From contig CAMKEH010000002.1 of the NCBI GenBank assembly GCA_946411515.1, forward strand, positions 62,001 to 126,000: a stretch of 64,000 bases of DNA, written 5' to 3'. Shown here piece by piece: positions 47,125 through 57,313 of this stretch. Below the pieces are notes generated by a model, which was given only the letters and a program-made list of their open reading frames with translations, was not told the DNA's origin and searched no databases. This stretch comes from an uncultured Clostridium sp. GTDB taxonomy: Bacteria > Bacillota > Clostridia > TANB77 > CAG-508. Position 1 is the first letter of the stretch. Every line of letters starts with the position of its first letter. Both the position numbers and the translations under genes were made by a program.

Positions 47125-47814
47125 TCATTTAATTTTATCTGCATCTTCTTGACTAATATAACCATTTTCAACCATTTTATTTAAGACATGTTTTTGCCTT
47201 TTCTTAGATAAATCAGGATTTACATTTGGAGAATAAACAGAAGGAGCATTTGGAATTCCTGCAAGCATTGAAGCTTCATTTAAAGTTAAATCCTTAGGAT
47301 CTTTATGATAATATCCTTTGCTTGCTTCATATATCCCATAATAGCCATCTCCAAAATAATTAGAATTCACATATAAAGCTAAAATTTCATTTTTGGTATA
47401 ATTTTTTTCTAAATCAAAAGCACCAAAAACTTCCCCAATTTTTCTAATTAAAGTTTTATCTTGATTAAAAATTACATTTTTAGCAACTTGTTGTGTAATT
47501 GTACTTCCACCTTCATCAAATTCTCCATCTCGAATGTTAGTATATAAAGCCCTAGTAACAGCAATGAAATCAACTGGTCCGTGTTCATAATATCTATGAT
47601 CTTCTACTGCAATAACTGCATTAATATAATTATCTGAAAGATCTTCAAATTTAACGAAGTGCTCTTTATTTGTTACTTTTTCTACACGTTCAGTTAAAGA
47701 ACTTTCATGAAGCGTATTTGAATAATATCCATATCCGATTATAAATACAAATGATGCAGCAATTATAAGAAGTATAATAAATATTATTAATAGTTTTAAT
47801 AAAAATTTCTTCAT
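47125..47814 (-). CDS. Monofunctional peptidoglycan glycosyltransferase (GT51)
   Basis: A 229-residue membrane-anchored transglycosylase. After one N-terminal span come the GT51 motifs: IAVEDHRYYEHGPVDF with the catalytic Glu, GGSTITQQVAKN, KIGEVFGAFDLEKNYTKNEILALYVNSNYFG, and LNEASMLAGIPNAPS. No transpeptidase domain follows. It polymerises lipid II into glycan strands on the outer face of the membrane. It probably supplements the class B PBP encoded further on. Confidence 0.92.
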   Translation of the reverse strand: MKKFLLKLLIIFIILLIIAASFVFIIGYGYYSNTLHESSLTERVEKVTNKEHFVKFEDLSDNYINAVIAVEDHRYYEHGPVDFIAVTRALYTNIRDGEFDEGGSTITQQVAKNVIFNQDKTLIRKIGEVFGAFDLEKNYTKNEILALYVNSNYFGDGYYGIYEASKGYYHKDPKDLTLNEASMLAGIPNAPSVYSPNVNPDLSKKRQKHVLNKMVENGYISQEDADKIK

Positions 47815-48017
47815 AGAAGAGAACCTCTCTTATATTTTTTTGTTTATTATACATTAAATTATAAATTATTAAAAGTAGATTTTGAAAATATCATCTTTAA
47901 GATAAAAAAATTGATAAAAATTTTAATAAATTAATAAAAAATTTTAATAAACATATTTTAAAAGTTTGAAAAGTATGATATAATAAAATTGCATAGATTG
48001 TGAAAAAGGAGATATAA

Positions 48018-48782
48018 ATGAATCAGATACTAATTACAGAAAAATTGTATATTACACCTGAGCTAAAAAGAAAAAAGAAAATATATAAATTTAATTTCTT
48101 TTTATCTATTTTTTTAGTGTGCGTTTTGATATCATTTTATATATATGCAGAATATGATAGAAACAAAAGTGAGGAAACATCACTTGGAATAATGGATGAA
48201 TTCAATAATGAACTTCAAGAAGATACAACAGTAGCTAAAAATAATGTGCTAATTGTAGTTCTAGATGATAGTACAGATAATACAGAAACGCAAGAATCTG
48301 CTAATCATAATAATAAAGTGGCAGATACACCAGTACGAAATCAAAGAACAATACAAAGCACAAGTGATGGATATAAATATACAACAATAGCGACTATAAA
48401 CATACCAAAGCTTAATCTACAATATCCTATACTAGAAGGAACTACAGGATCAGAAGCAGAGACGGAAAGCTTACTAAAAATATCTCCAACTAAATTTTGG
48501 GGATATGATCCAAATGAAATAGGAAACTTTTGTATAGTGGGGCATAATTATAGGAATACAAAATTTTTTAGTAAGGTTCCAACTTTAGAAAATGGGGATG
48601 TAATAGAAATAACAGATTTAAGCGGAAGAACACTTAGGTATTCAATATATAATAAATACGAAGTTATTCCAGAAGATTTAAGTTGTACATCACAACTGAC
48701 AAATGGTAAAAAGGAAATAACTTTAATTACTTGTACAGATGATAGCAAAATGAGAGTAATAGTAAAAGCAAGAGCTGTATAA
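48018..48782 (+). CDS. Sortase (class D-like)
   Basis: A 254-residue sortase with an N-terminal membrane span (about residues 26-48) and a long polar linker. The catalytic core is TIATINIPKLNLQYPILEG, His in FCIVGHNYR, Cys in ITLITCTDDS, and Arg in KMRVIVKA. It is the second sortase of the window. A possible substrate is the LPFTG-ending cysteine protease at 58579. AAGGAGA precedes the start. Confidence 0.9.
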   Translation: MNQILITEKLYITPELKRKKKIYKFNFFLSIFLVCVLISFYIYAEYDRNKSEETSLGIMDEFNNELQEDTTVAKNNVLIVVLDDSTDNTETQESANHNNKVADTPVRNQRTIQSTSDGYKYTTIATINIPKLNLQYPILEGTTGSEAETESLLKISPTKFWGYDPNEIGNFCIVGHNYRNTKFFSKVPTLENGDVIEITDLSGRTLRYSIYNKYEVIPEDLSCTSQLTNGKKEITLITCTDDSKMRVIVKARAV

Positions 48783-48889
48783 TAAAATATTTAATAAAAC
48801 GAAAAGTATGTGAAATATCGCATACTTTTTTCACTTTAAATTATAAATATTCATAATATAATAAAAAGAATAAAAGGAGGAGTACATAA

Positions 48890-49571
48890 ATGGCAAAAAT
48901 ATTAGTTTTTAATAATGATGCTGATAGAATGGAAACATATTATAGGGGAGAATCAGAATCAATGCCATATAATACAAATAATACTTTAAAAGTAAGAGAG
49001 TTTAGAGGGTCGAGTAAAGGGAATATTTTATGGACAACAAAAAGAACTATGCAAAGTTGGAATAGCCAAAGATATATATTTGGAGCACCAATTCCGGTAG
49101 GTTTTGCTTTTAAAAGACCATATGAAGGAGGACATGGTAATCAAAGCCAACATTATGCTGGAGTCGCATTTGATGTTGGCCAAACTTTATCAAGCAGTAG
49201 AAGAAGACAGTTGTGGAATTCGGCTAATAATTCTGGAGTATGGGCATATGTTGAACCACTTTCATTAACTCCAACATGGGTACACTTTGATAGAAGATTT
49301 GGAAAACCGGCATGTAGTTCAGGTGGATATCCTCTGCTTAGAAGAGGAAGTGTTAGCAATTATGTGTGTATAGCACAAGATGACTTAAATACTTTAGGAT
49401 TTTCAACAGGAGGGTTAGACCGGTGTATTTGGAACAGCTACTCAAAATGCAGTAATAGCATATCAAAGATCAAGGGGATTATCTGCAGATGGAGTGGTTG
49501 GATGTAATACATGGCGATCATTACAAGAAAATGTAGTTGGAACAGGAGCAACTTCAAGTACAATAAATTAA
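48890..49571 (+). CDS. M15-type peptidase with peptidoglycan-binding domain (one CGG +1 site)
   Basis: A 226-residue protein joined across one CGG. The N-terminal part has the M15 D,D-carboxypeptidase zinc pattern: SQHYAGVAFD (His and Asp) and TWVHFDRR (second His). The C-terminal part is a PG_binding_1 domain: LRRGSVSNYVCIAQDDLNTLGFSTGGLD, then CGG at 49421. Dropping the C gives GVFGTATQNAVIAYQRSRGL and SADGVVGCNTWRSL, the canonical second half. It would trim peptidoglycan stem peptides, perhaps in sporulation or lysis. No signal peptide is seen. Confidence 0.82.
49421..49423 (+). other. CGG +1 recoding site, M15 peptidase
   Basis: Context GAC-CGG-T. The +1 frame restores LDGVFGTATQNAV, the most conserved part of PG_binding_1 domains, with Gly from CGGT. 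Confidence 0.85.
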
Positions 49572-49603
49572 AAGGAAAGCGTTATTTTGCTTTCCTTTTA
49601 TAG
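49571..49603. terminator. Bidirectional terminator
   Basis: AAAGGAAAGC (49571-49580) pairs with GCTTTCCTTT (49589-49598) around an 8-base loop, between converging genes. Confidence 0.8.
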
Positions 49604-49971
49604 ATGTTTTTATTTTCATCTTTTTGCATCTTAATTAATCCACTAGTGATTTCTTCAACTACCTTTTTATTATAGTCATTCAAGTTTAAATAGTTTTCTA
49701 AAAATTTTGGATTTATTAAATCACTAATACTAGGAGTATCACTATTAATAAAATCACCAAATAAAAAATCAGAATTAATATTAAGAACTTTGCAAATTTG
49801 TATTAGTGTTGGAATGCCACCAGAAGCTATACCTCTTTCTAAATGGCTAATATATTCAGGAGTTAACGATAAAATTTCTGCTAATTTTGCTTGTGTATAT
49901 TTTGACTTTTTTCTTGCTAATTTAATTTTCTTTCCAATATTTTCCCTAAAATCTTGTTCTATTTTTTTCAT
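49582..49971 (-). CDS. XRE-family transcriptional regulator
   Basis: A 129-residue regulator. NIGKKIKLARKKSKYTQAKLAEILSLTPEYISHLERG is a Cro/CI-type HTH; the C-terminal 60 residues (FLENYLNLNDYNKKVVEEITSGL) look like a small dimerisation region. A good AGGAGG lies before its ATG on the minus strand. Target unknown; it is divergent from the dcw cluster. Confidence 0.88.
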   Translation of the reverse strand: MKKIEQDFRENIGKKIKLARKKSKYTQAKLAEILSLTPEYISHLERGIASGGIPTLIQICKVLNINSDFLFGDFINSDTPSISDLINPKFLENYLNLNDYNKKVVEEITSGLIKMQKDENKNIYKRKAK

Positions 49972-50156
49972 ATAAGTTCCTCCTTGAACTTTCTTATAAA
50001 AAGTATAACAATTAGTAATATAAAAAGGAATTAACTATTAGTGCGAATGATATATAAAAATAGAATTAATAATTCGATAAAAATTAAAAGAAAAAAAGAT
50101 TTATTTTTTCAAAATAAAAAAATTTATAAAAAAATAAAAAAATTTTCATAAAATAC

Positions 50157-50185
50157 TTGCAAAATATAAAAAGTTATATTAAAAT
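50157..50185 (+). promoter_or_regulatory. Promoter of the dcw cluster
   Basis: TTGCAA (50157-50162), 17 bases, TAAAAT (50180-50185), directly before the MraZ boxes. Confidence 0.65.
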
Positions 50186-50194
50186 TTAGTTGAA

Positions 50195-50231
50195 GTGGAG
50201 AAAAGTGGTACAAAGTGGTGAAAAAGTGGAG
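50195..50231 (+). promoter_or_regulatory. MraZ-box array
   Basis: Four GTGG units at 50195, 50205, 50215 and 50226, spaced about 10 bases with A-rich gaps (GTGGAG, GTGGTA, GTGGTG, GTGGAG). This is the repeated box that MraZ binds to control its own operon. The last unit runs into the AGGAGG ribosome binding site. Confidence 0.85.
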
Positions 50232-50245
50232 AGGAGGAAAGACCG

Positions 50246-50671
50246 TTGCTAATTGGTGAATATGAGCATTCTCTAGATGTAAAAGGCAGATTAATAATGC
50301 CAGCAAAATTAAGACAAGATATGGGAGAAAGATTCATCGTAACAAAAGGGTTAGATGGGTGTTTATTTGCGTTTTCACAAAATGAATGGTTAAACTTCGA
50401 AACAAAATTAAAAGCATTACCACTATCAGATAAAAATGCTAGAAACTTTGTAAGATTTTTCTTATCTGGAGCAACAGAATGTGAGTTAGATAAACAAGGA
50501 AGATTTTTAATACCAAATAATTTAAGAATGGCAGCAAACTTAGAAAAAGAAGCAGTTATAATAGGAGTAGGAACAAGATTAGAAATATGGAACAAAGAAA
50601 CTTGGGATAAATGTGATGAAAATATATCTGCAGATGAAATTGCAGAAAATATGACAATGCTTGGTATATAA
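50246..50671 (+). CDS. mraZ: Transcriptional regulator MraZ
   Basis: A 141-residue protein starting at TTG with GGAGGAAAG upstream. [22 protein letters not shown] is the classic start and [19 protein letters not shown] the second AbrB-like half. It forms rings and binds the GTGG boxes just upstream to control cell-division and wall genes. It is the first gene of the dcw cluster, as usual. Confidence 0.94.
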   Translation: MLIGEYEHSLDVKGRLIMPAKLRQDMGERFIVTKGLDGCLFAFSQNEWLNFETKLKALPLSDKNARNFVRFFLSGATECELDKQGRFLIPNNLRMAANLEKEAVIIGVGTRLEIWNKETWDKCDENISADEIAENMTMLGI

Positions 50672-50999
50672 CTTGCAAAAGTTTATATAAAGAAACACAA
50701 GAAAAAAATACAAAAGAAATTAGAAAAAACACAAAAGACAGAATTACTTAAGAAATTTAAAAGGATACAAAAGATAAAATTACTTAAGATATTATTACAG
50801 AAGAATATAAAATTCTAAAGAATAGTATGCAAGAGAAATGCTTACAGAAGAAAGTATTACTAGAGAAGAAGTGTACAAAAGATAAAGGTACAAAAGAAGA
50901 TACGAAAACCAAAAGAAAAAACAATGAGATAATACAGCTGGTAGTTTATATAAATTGCCAGCTGAAATGCGTTATAAAGTTTTTTAAAAGAGGTATTAA
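50672..50999 (+). other. Long gene-free spacer between mraZ and rsmH
   Basis: In most genomes these genes nearly touch; here 328 bases lie between them. The spacer is rich in ACAAAAGA-type sequence. Two 23-base segments (50731-50753 and 50767-50789) differ at two positions. A GC-richer hairpin, CAGCTGG with CCAGCTG (50935-50941 with 50958-50964), lies near the end. Open frames here have no ribosome binding site and odd composition, so I annotate no gene. Confidence 0.55.
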
Positions 51000-51930
51000 A
51001 TGGAATTTAAACATAAGCCAGTAATGCTTGAAGAATGTATTGAAGGATTAAATATAAAATCTGATGGAATATATGTTGACGGTACACTTCGGAGGAGCAG
51101 GACATAGCAAAGAAATAATAAAAAAATTATCTAATAAAGGTGTACTAATAGGAATAGATAGGGATAAAGAAGCATTACAAGCAGCTAAAAATAATTTAAA
51201 AGAATTTACAAACGTAAAATATATTCATGATAATCATGACAATATAAAAGAAATATTAGATAAATTAGATATAAAAAAAGTAGATGGAATATTATTAGAT
51301 TTAGGAGTTTCTTCATACCAGTTAGATGAAAGAAATAGAGGTTTTAGTTATCTTGGAGAAAATGAGCTAGACATGAGAATGGATAAAACTCAAAGTTTGA
51401 CTGCAAAAGAAGTAATCAATACATATGAAGAAGAAAAACTAGCAAATATAATTTATGAATATGGTGAAGAAAGATTTTCAAGACAAATAGCAAAAAATAT
51501 ATGTATAGAAAGAAAGAAAACTACAATTAATACAACAAAACAATTAGTAGAAATAATAGAAAATTCTATTCCAAAATCAAAACAAAAAAATGGACATCCT
51601 GCTAAAAAAACATTTCAAGCAATAAGAATAGAAGTAAATAATGAAATAAAACCATTATATGAAACTGTTAGGAATTGTATAGAATGTTTGAATGCAGGCG
51701 GGAGATTATGTATAATAACATTTCATTCATTAGAAGATAGAGCAGTAAAAAATGCATACATAGATGCAAATGGAAAATGTACATGTCCAAAAGATTTACC
51801 ATATTGTGTGTGTGGAGCAAAATCTTTAGGTGAGATAATAAATAGAAAGCCAATAGTAGCAACAAAAGAAGAACAATTAGAAAACTCAAGAAGCAAAAGT
51901 GCTAAATTACGAATTTTTGAAAGAAGATAA
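51000..51930 (+). CDS. rsmH: 16S rRNA (cytosine1402-N4)-methyltransferase (one CGG +1 site)
   Basis: A 309-residue MraW/RsmH. It starts at ATG 51000 with AGAGG upstream and reads [16 protein letters not shown], then IYVDGTL, then CGG at 51090. Dropping the C gives GGAGHSKEI, so the shift lies inside the SAM-binding motif. The rest is normal: [59 protein letters not shown]. It methylates the decoding centre of 16S rRNA. A start downstream of the shift would remove the SAM site. Confidence 0.93.
51090..51092 (+). other. CGG +1 recoding site, rsmH
   Basis: Context CTT-CGG-A, inside the conserved DGTLGGAGHS motif. Gly from CGGA is the first glycine of GGAGHS, which is invariant in family members I know. 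Confidence 0.92.
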
Positions 51931-51946
51931 AGGAGGTGAGTAACTT

Positions 51947-52453
51947 ATGGCAAGAAGTAGATATGAATATAGTACAAGCCCAAGAAAAATACAACCAGAC
52001 TATAATCCACAAAGAAGATCAAGAAAGAACAATATAGAAGTAGTAAAAGAGACACCAAAACAAGGAATAAGAATAACTAAAGAACAAAAAAGTAAAAGGA
52101 TAAAGGCAACATTAATAGTTGCAGCTATATTCCTTATACTATTAACCATAAGTTATAGAAACTCACAAATAAACGAAAAATTTAGCCAAGTGCAAAACTT
52201 AAAAAAAGAATTATCAAGTATTCAAAAGGAAAATGAACAATTAAAAGTAAATATTGAAAATGGATTAAACTTAAATAATATTGAAAAATTAGCAAAAGAA
52301 AAACTAGGCATGCAAAAATTAACTAATAAGCAAACCCTATATGTTAGCTTACCTAAGAAAGATTATGTAGAAGCAGCTTCAGAAGAAGTAAAAAAAGAAG
52401 AAAATAAAAATTGGTTTGAGCAAATTATAGATAATATATTTGGAAATAACTAA
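51947..52453 (+). CDS. FtsL-like cell division protein
   Basis: A 168-residue bitopic protein: a basic cytoplasmic part (about 1-60), one membrane span (IKATLIVAAIFLILLTISY), then a coiled coil (EKFSQVQNLKKELSSIQKENEQLKVNIEN) ending in LAKEKLGMQKLTNKQTLYV, the FtsL/DivIC pattern. It lies between rsmH and the transpeptidase gene, the usual position of ftsL. AGGAGG precedes the start. Confidence 0.85.
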   Translation: MARSRYEYSTSPRKIQPDYNPQRRSRKNNIEVVKETPKQGIRITKEQKSKRIKATLIVAAIFLILLTISYRNSQINEKFSQVQNLKKELSSIQKENEQLKVNIENGLNLNNIEKLAKEKLGMQKLTNKQTLYVSLPKKDYVEAASEEVKKEENKNWFEQIIDNIFGNN

Positions 52454-52526
52454 TATAAAAGAAAAGTAAATATAAAAATATCATAAAGAAGAATCTTCCT
52501 AATAAAATTTATTAGGAGGATTTTTT

Positions 52527-54517
52527 ATGGTTGAAGTAAAACTTTCAAGTAAGAAGAAAATGAGAAATACGTTATTTATATGTTTTTTAGTAATTATATG
52601 CTTAACTGTAAGAATTGGTTTTATACAATTTATTCAAGGAAGTGAATTATCAAGTTTAGCATATGAACAACAAACATTAGATAGAAAAATAAATCCTAAA
52701 AGAGGAACAATTTTTGATAGTACAGGTAAGAAAATTTTAGCAGTTAGCAGTAATGTAGAAACTGTATCAGTTAATCCAGGGAATATAAATAAAGAAGATA
52801 AGGAAAAAGTTGCAAAAGAACTATCTAATTTGTTTGAATTAGATTATGAAAAAGTTTTAAAAAAGGTAACAAAGAGAAGTTCAATTGAGACAATTGTAAA
52901 AAAGATAGAAAAAGAAAAAACAGACGAATTAAGAAAGTGGATGGAAGAAAATAATGTAAAGGCAGGAATAAATATAGATGAAGACACAAAGAGATATTAT
53001 CCATATAGTAATTTTGCATCACAGATTATTGGGTTTTGTGGAAGCGATAATCAAGGGCTAGATGGTATTGAAGCAAAATATGATAATGAATTAAAAGGAA
53101 AACAAGGAAGTATAAAAAAGCATGCTGATGCAAAAGGACGGAGAAATTGGAAAAGAAGGAGAAAATTATGTATCAGCAATTGATGGAAATGATATAGTTT
53201 TAACAATTGACTTTACTATACAATCTATAGCAGAAAAATATTTACAAGAAGCATGTATTGATAATAAATGTACAGATGGAGGAAATATTGTTATTATGAA
53301 TCCTCAAAATGGAGATATATTAGCAATGGCAACATATCCGTCTTATAATTTAAATGAACCCTATGAAGCATATACAGAAGAATTAAAACAAACTTGGGAT
53401 AATATGGAACAAACAGAAAAAACAAAAAACTTACAAGGAGTATGGAGAAATAGAGCTATAACAGATACATATGAGCCTGGTTCTGTTTTTAAATTAATTA
53501 CTTCATCAGCAGCATTAGAAGAAGGAATAACTGATACAGACAATCAAGGAGAATTTTGCTGTACTGGAGGTATAGAAGTTGCTGGAGTAAGAATAAAATG
53601 CTGGAGATATTATAGACCCCACGGATCAGAAAGTTTAAGGCAAGCATTAATGAATTCTTGTAATCCTGTATTTATAGGATTAGGACAAAAATTAGGTGTA
53701 CACACATATTATAGTTATCTAAATAAATTTAAGTTGCTAAATAAAACAGAAATTGATCTACCGGGAGAAGCAAATAGCATATTTTTGAAAGAACAAAAGG
53801 CAGGACCTGTTGAGCTTGCAACTATTAGTTTTGGCCAAAGATTTGAGATAACTCCTATACAATTAGTTACAGCGGTATCAGCTATATCAAATGGCGGAGA
53901 TAGTGTAAAACCAAGAGTTGTTAAGCAAATAATAAACAGTGAAACAGGAGAAACAACAGATCTACCTGTGCAAAAAGACGAAAGAGTTATTTCAAAAGAA
54001 ACATCTGAAAAAGTATTAAGTATGATGGAGTCGGTTGTTTCTGAAGGTACTGGTAAAAATGCAAAAGTTGCAGGTTATAGAATAGGAGGAAAAACAGGAA
54101 CTTCTGAAGATGGAGTAAATACTAATAAATATGTAACATCATTTTGTCGGAGTTGCTCCAATTGATAATCCTCAAGTTGTAGTTTTAGTTACATTATATA
54201 ATCCAACAGGTGAAGGAGGACATCAAGGAGGTGGAGTTGCGGCTCCAGTGGGAGGACAAATTTTTTCAGAGGTATTACCATATTTAGAAGTAAATCAAGG
54301 AAATCAAGAAGAAGTAGAAAAAATAGAAGAAGTTCAAATGCCAGATATACTAGGCAAGAGTATATCTGAAGCTGAAAAGATATTGAAAGAATGTGGACTA
54401 GAATTAAGTTTAGATAGTGAAGCAGAAGATATTGATAAGGAAAACACTATAGTAAATGAGCAGATACCAAATGCAGGAATTATTATTAACAAAGGTAGTA
54501 AGGTTATAGTAAAGTAA
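52527..54517 (+). CDS. spoVD: SpoVD/FtsI-type penicillin-binding protein (two CGG +1 sites)
   Basis: A 662-residue class B PBP read in three frames. After one membrane span come the dimerisation domain (DRKINPKRGTIFDSTGKKILA) and the transpeptidase: SxxK in EPGSVFKLI, SxN in NSCNP, KTG in GGKTGTSED. CGG at 53139 follows ADAKG; dropping the C gives GEIGKEGENYVSAIDG. CGG at 54148 follows VTSFC; dropping the C gives GVAPIDNPQVVVLVTLYNP. A PASTA domain (MPDILGKSISEAEKIL) ends the protein, which favours SpoVD over FtsI. Both shifts are needed for a complete enzyme. Confidence 0.9.
53139..53141 (+). other. CGG +1 recoding site 1, spoVD
   Basis: Context GGA-CGG-A, between the N-terminal and transpeptidase domains. 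Reading CGGA as Gly gives AKGGEIGKEG. Confidence 0.88.
54148..54150 (+). other. CGG +1 recoding site 2, spoVD
   Basis: Context TGT-CGG-A, after the KTG motif. Zero frame stops four codons later; the +1 frame gives SFCGVAP, equivalent to the SFxGxAP of transpeptidases. Confidence 0.88.
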
Positions 54518-54597
54518 AAATTTAAAATTAAAAATAAAAACCATTGCTAATTATATTTTATTATGATACTATAAAAATTAAATAAGGAGGTAGTGTT

Positions 54598-55839
54598 ATG
54601 ATCGAAGAAACATACGAAGAAATAATTGAACTAGAGAAAAATAGACAAAGAAATAATGTAGAATTAATTGCATCAGAGAATTTTACAAGTGATAGAGTAA
54701 TGAAAGCATGTGGAAGTATTTTAACAAATAAATATGCAGAAGGCTATCCTGGAAAAAGATATTATGGTGGATGTGAATATATTGATATGATTGAACAAAA
54801 AGCAATTGAAGATGCTTGCAGATTATTTAATTGTAATTTTGCAAATGTACAACCACATTGCGGAAGTTCAGCAAATCAAGCGGTATATAAAGCATTAATA
54901 AACATTGGAGATACTGTGCTTGGAATGAGTCTAGAAGCGGGAGGTCATTTGACTCATGGACATAAATTAAGTTTCTCAGGTGCAGATTATAATATTATTT
55001 CTTATGGTGTAGATGAAAACGGAATAATAGATTATGAACAATTTAAAAACTTATTATATGAGCATAATCCTAAAATGATAATTGTGGGAGCAAGTTCATA
55101 TTCTAGAATAATAGATTATAAAATATTTAGAGATATGATAGAAGAATATAGTAAATCTCATAATGGGGAAAAACCATTATTTATGGTAGATATGGCTCAT
55201 GTTGCAGGATTAGTTGCAGGAGAAGTTCACCCAAGTCCAATTTCATATGCAGATGTAGTAACAACAACAACTCATAAAACACTAAGAGGCCCAAGAGGAG
55301 GTTTAATACTAACAAATTCTGAAGAAATAATTAAGAAAATTAATAGAGCAGTTTTCCCAGGTATCCAAGGAGGACCATTAGAACATATTATAGCTGCAAA
55401 AGGAATTTGTTTTGAAGAAGCATTAAGACCTGAATTTAAAGAATATGCAAAACAAGTTATAAAAAATGCAAAAGCATTTTCAGAAGAATTTATTAAAGAA
55501 GGTTGGAAAATTATTTCTAATGGAACTGAAAATCACATGTTTGTTCTAGATGTATATACATCAATTGGAATAACAGGAAAAGAAGCAGAAGAAGAGCTAG
55601 ATAAAATTCATATAACAGTAAATAAGAATCAAATACCAAATGATACTATGCCACCTTTGAAATCATCAGGAGTAAGAATTGGAACTCCAGCTATGACTAC
55701 AAAAGGATGGAAAGAAGAAAACTTTATAGAGCTTGCTAAAATAATAATTGATTATCTAAAAATGTATAAAGAAGGAAAAGCAGAAGAAAAAAGAGAAGAA
55801 TATACTAATAAAGTTATAGAATTAATAAATAAGATATAA
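54598..55839 (+). CDS. glyA: Serine hydroxymethyltransferase
   Basis: A 413-residue PLP enzyme converting serine and tetrahydrofolate to glycine and methylene-tetrahydrofolate. NVELIASENFTSDRVM, YPGKRYYGGCEYID, VQPHCGSSANQAVY and the PLP lysine in VVTTTTHKTLRGPRGG are all present. AAGGAGG precedes the start. It breaks the dcw cluster after the transpeptidase gene and is followed by a terminator. As the main glycine-forming enzyme it sits among genes that need CGG-to-glycine decoding, though this may be chance. Confidence 0.95.
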   Translation: MIEETYEEIIELEKNRQRNNVELIASENFTSDRVMKACGSILTNKYAEGYPGKRYYGGCEYIDMIEQKAIEDACRLFNCNFANVQPHCGSSANQAVYKALINIGDTVLGMSLEAGGHLTHGHKLSFSGADYNIISYGVDENGIIDYEQFKNLLYEHNPKMIIVGASSYSRIIDYKIFRDMIEEYSKSHNGEKPLFMVDMAHVAGLVAGEVHPSPISYADVVTTTTHKTLRGPRGGLILTNSEEIIKKINRAVFPGIQGGPLEHIIAAKGICFEEALRPEFKEYAKQVIKNAKAFSEEFIKEGWKIISNGTENHMFVLDVYTSIGITGKEAEEELDKIHITVNKNQIPNDTMPPLKSSGVRIGTPAMTTKGWKEENFIELAKIIIDYLKMYKEGKAEEKREEYTNKVIELINKI

Positions 55840-55851
55840 TAAATTAGGATG

Positions 55852-55886
55852 AAACAGAAGGTGAGTAAAACTTTCTGTTTTTTCTT
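55852..55886 (+). terminator. Terminator of glyA
   Basis: AAACAGAAGGT pairs with ACTTTCTGTTT (one G-T pair) and TTTTTCTT follows. Confidence 0.65.
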
Positions 55887-55906
55887 ATATAAAAATTGAA
55901 AAATAG

Positions 55907-55936
55907 TTGAAAAAAGTTTTTAATTTATTATATAAT
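55907..55936 (+). promoter_or_regulatory. Promoter of pyrBI
   Basis: TTGAAA (55907-55912), 18 bases, TATAAT (55931-55936). The leader to the ATG at 55967 is short and I see no attenuator or PyrR site in it. Confidence 0.7.
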
Positions 55937-55966
55937 ACAAAAAGAATAAAAAAGTGGAGGAAAGAT

Positions 55967-56881
55967 ATGAGAAACTTAATTGAAATAAAAGATTTATCAG
56001 TTGAAGAAATTGAAGAATTAATTAAAGTAGCAAAAAGTATTATGCAAAAGCCTGAAGATTATTTAGAAAAATGTAAGCATAAGAAATTAGCTACTTTATT
56101 TTTTGAACCAAGTACAAGAACAAGGCTTAGTTTCGAAGCGGCAATGATGGAGTTAGGAGGAAATGTATTAGGATTTTCTTCAGCAAATTCTAGCTCTACA
56201 GCAAAAGGAGAAAGTGTATCAGATACAATAAGAACAGTTGGATGTTATGCAGATATTATTGCAATGAGACATCCAAAAGAAGGTGCACCACTTGTTTCAT
56301 CAATGAGATCAACAGTGCCTATTATAAATGCAGGAGATGGAGGACATAACCATCCAACTCAAACATTAACAGATTTACTTACAATATCTTGTGAAAAAAA
56401 TAGATTAGATAACATGACAATCGGATTATGTGGGGATTTAAAATTTGGAAGAACAGTTCATTCACTAATAACAGCAATGTCAAGATATAAAAATATAAAA
56501 TTTGTTTTAATATCACCCAAAGAATTAAAAATACCAGAATATATAAAAGAAGAAGTATTAGAAAAAAATAACATAGAATATTTAGAAACACAAGATATAG
56601 AAGAATATATGGATAAATTAGATGTATTATATATGACAAGAGTGCAAAGAGAAAGGTTTTTCAATGAAGAAGATTATATAAGATTAAAAGATTTTTACAT
56701 ATTAAACAAAAGTAAATTGAAAAATGCAAAAGAGGATTTATGTATAATGCATCCATTACCAAGAGTAAATGAGATATCAATAGAAGTAGATGATGATCCA
56801 AGGGCTTGTTATTTTAAACAAGTACTATATGGGAAATATATAAGAATGGCTCTTATACTAAAATTATTAGAAATAAAGTAG
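55967..56881 (+). CDS. pyrB: Aspartate carbamoyltransferase, catalytic subunit
   Basis: A 304-residue enzyme of pyrimidine synthesis. The start is the ATG at 55967 behind GGAGG. Carbamoyl-phosphate site [36 protein letters not shown], and [10 protein letters not shown] are intact. It condenses carbamoyl phosphate with aspartate. The stop is 9 bases before the pyrI start, so the subunits are co-translated. Confidence 0.95.
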   Translation: MRNLIEIKDLSVEEIEELIKVAKSIMQKPEDYLEKCKHKKLATLFFEPSTRTRLSFEAAMMELGGNVLGFSSANSSSTAKGESVSDTIRTVGCYADIIAMRHPKEGAPLVSSMRSTVPIINAGDGGHNHPTQTLTDLLTISCEKNRLDNMTIGLCGDLKFGRTVHSLITAMSRYKNIKFVLISPKELKIPEYIKEEVLEKNNIEYLETQDIEEYMDKLDVLYMTRVQRERFFNEEDYIRLKDFYILNKSKLKNAKEDLCIMHPLPRVNEISIEVDDDPRACYFKQVLYGKYIRMALILKLLEIK

Positions 56882-56890
56882 GTGGAATTT

Positions 56891-57310
56891 ATGAATATAG
56901 ATAGTATAACTAATGGAATTGTAATTGATCATATTAAAGCAAAAAAAGGATTAGAAATATTTAATGCATTAAATTTAGGTGATTTAGATGCTTCAGTTGC
57001 GATAATTACAAATGTTAGAAGTAATAAAATGGGTAAAAAAGATATTGTAAAAATAGATAAAAATATAGATTTAGACTTGGATATATTAGGATATATAGAT
57101 TCTAATATAACAATAAATATAATAAAAAACAATAAAAGAGTAGATAAATATCATATAGAATTACCAAAACAAATTACAAACATAATCAAATGTAAAAATC
57201 CTAGATGTATAACATCTGTAGAACAAGAACTAGATCAAGTTTTTATTTTAACAGATAAAGAAAAGAAAACATATCGTTGTAAATATTGTGAAGCTGCTAG
57301 CGAAAAATAG
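56891..57310 (+). CDS. pyrI: Aspartate carbamoyltransferase, regulatory subunit
   Basis: A 139-residue regulatory chain (ATG 56891 with AGGTGG upstream). The N-terminal nucleotide-binding domain includes NGIVIDHIKAKKGLEIFNAL. The zinc-binding end has CKNPRC and YRCKYCE, giving the four cysteines that hold the chain to PyrB. CTP and ATP feedback control of the E. coli kind is therefore likely. Confidence 0.95.
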   Translation: MNIDSITNGIVIDHIKAKKGLEIFNALNLGDLDASVAIITNVRSNKMGKKDIVKIDKNIDLDLDILGYIDSNITINIIKNNKRVDKYHIELPKQITNIIKCKNPRCITSVEQELDQVFILTDKEKKTYRCKYCEAASEK

Positions 57311-57313
57311 AAG

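Noticed and set aside
50827..51024. Small lysine-rich protein between mraZ and rsmH
   Set aside because: No ribosome binding site, low-complexity sequence, and it overlaps the rsmH start in another frame.
51064..51930. Separate short methyltransferase gene starting at 51064
   Set aside because: Its first residues come from the wrong frame of the conserved IYVDGTL segment, and no ribosome binding site precedes it. It is the downstream part of rsmH.
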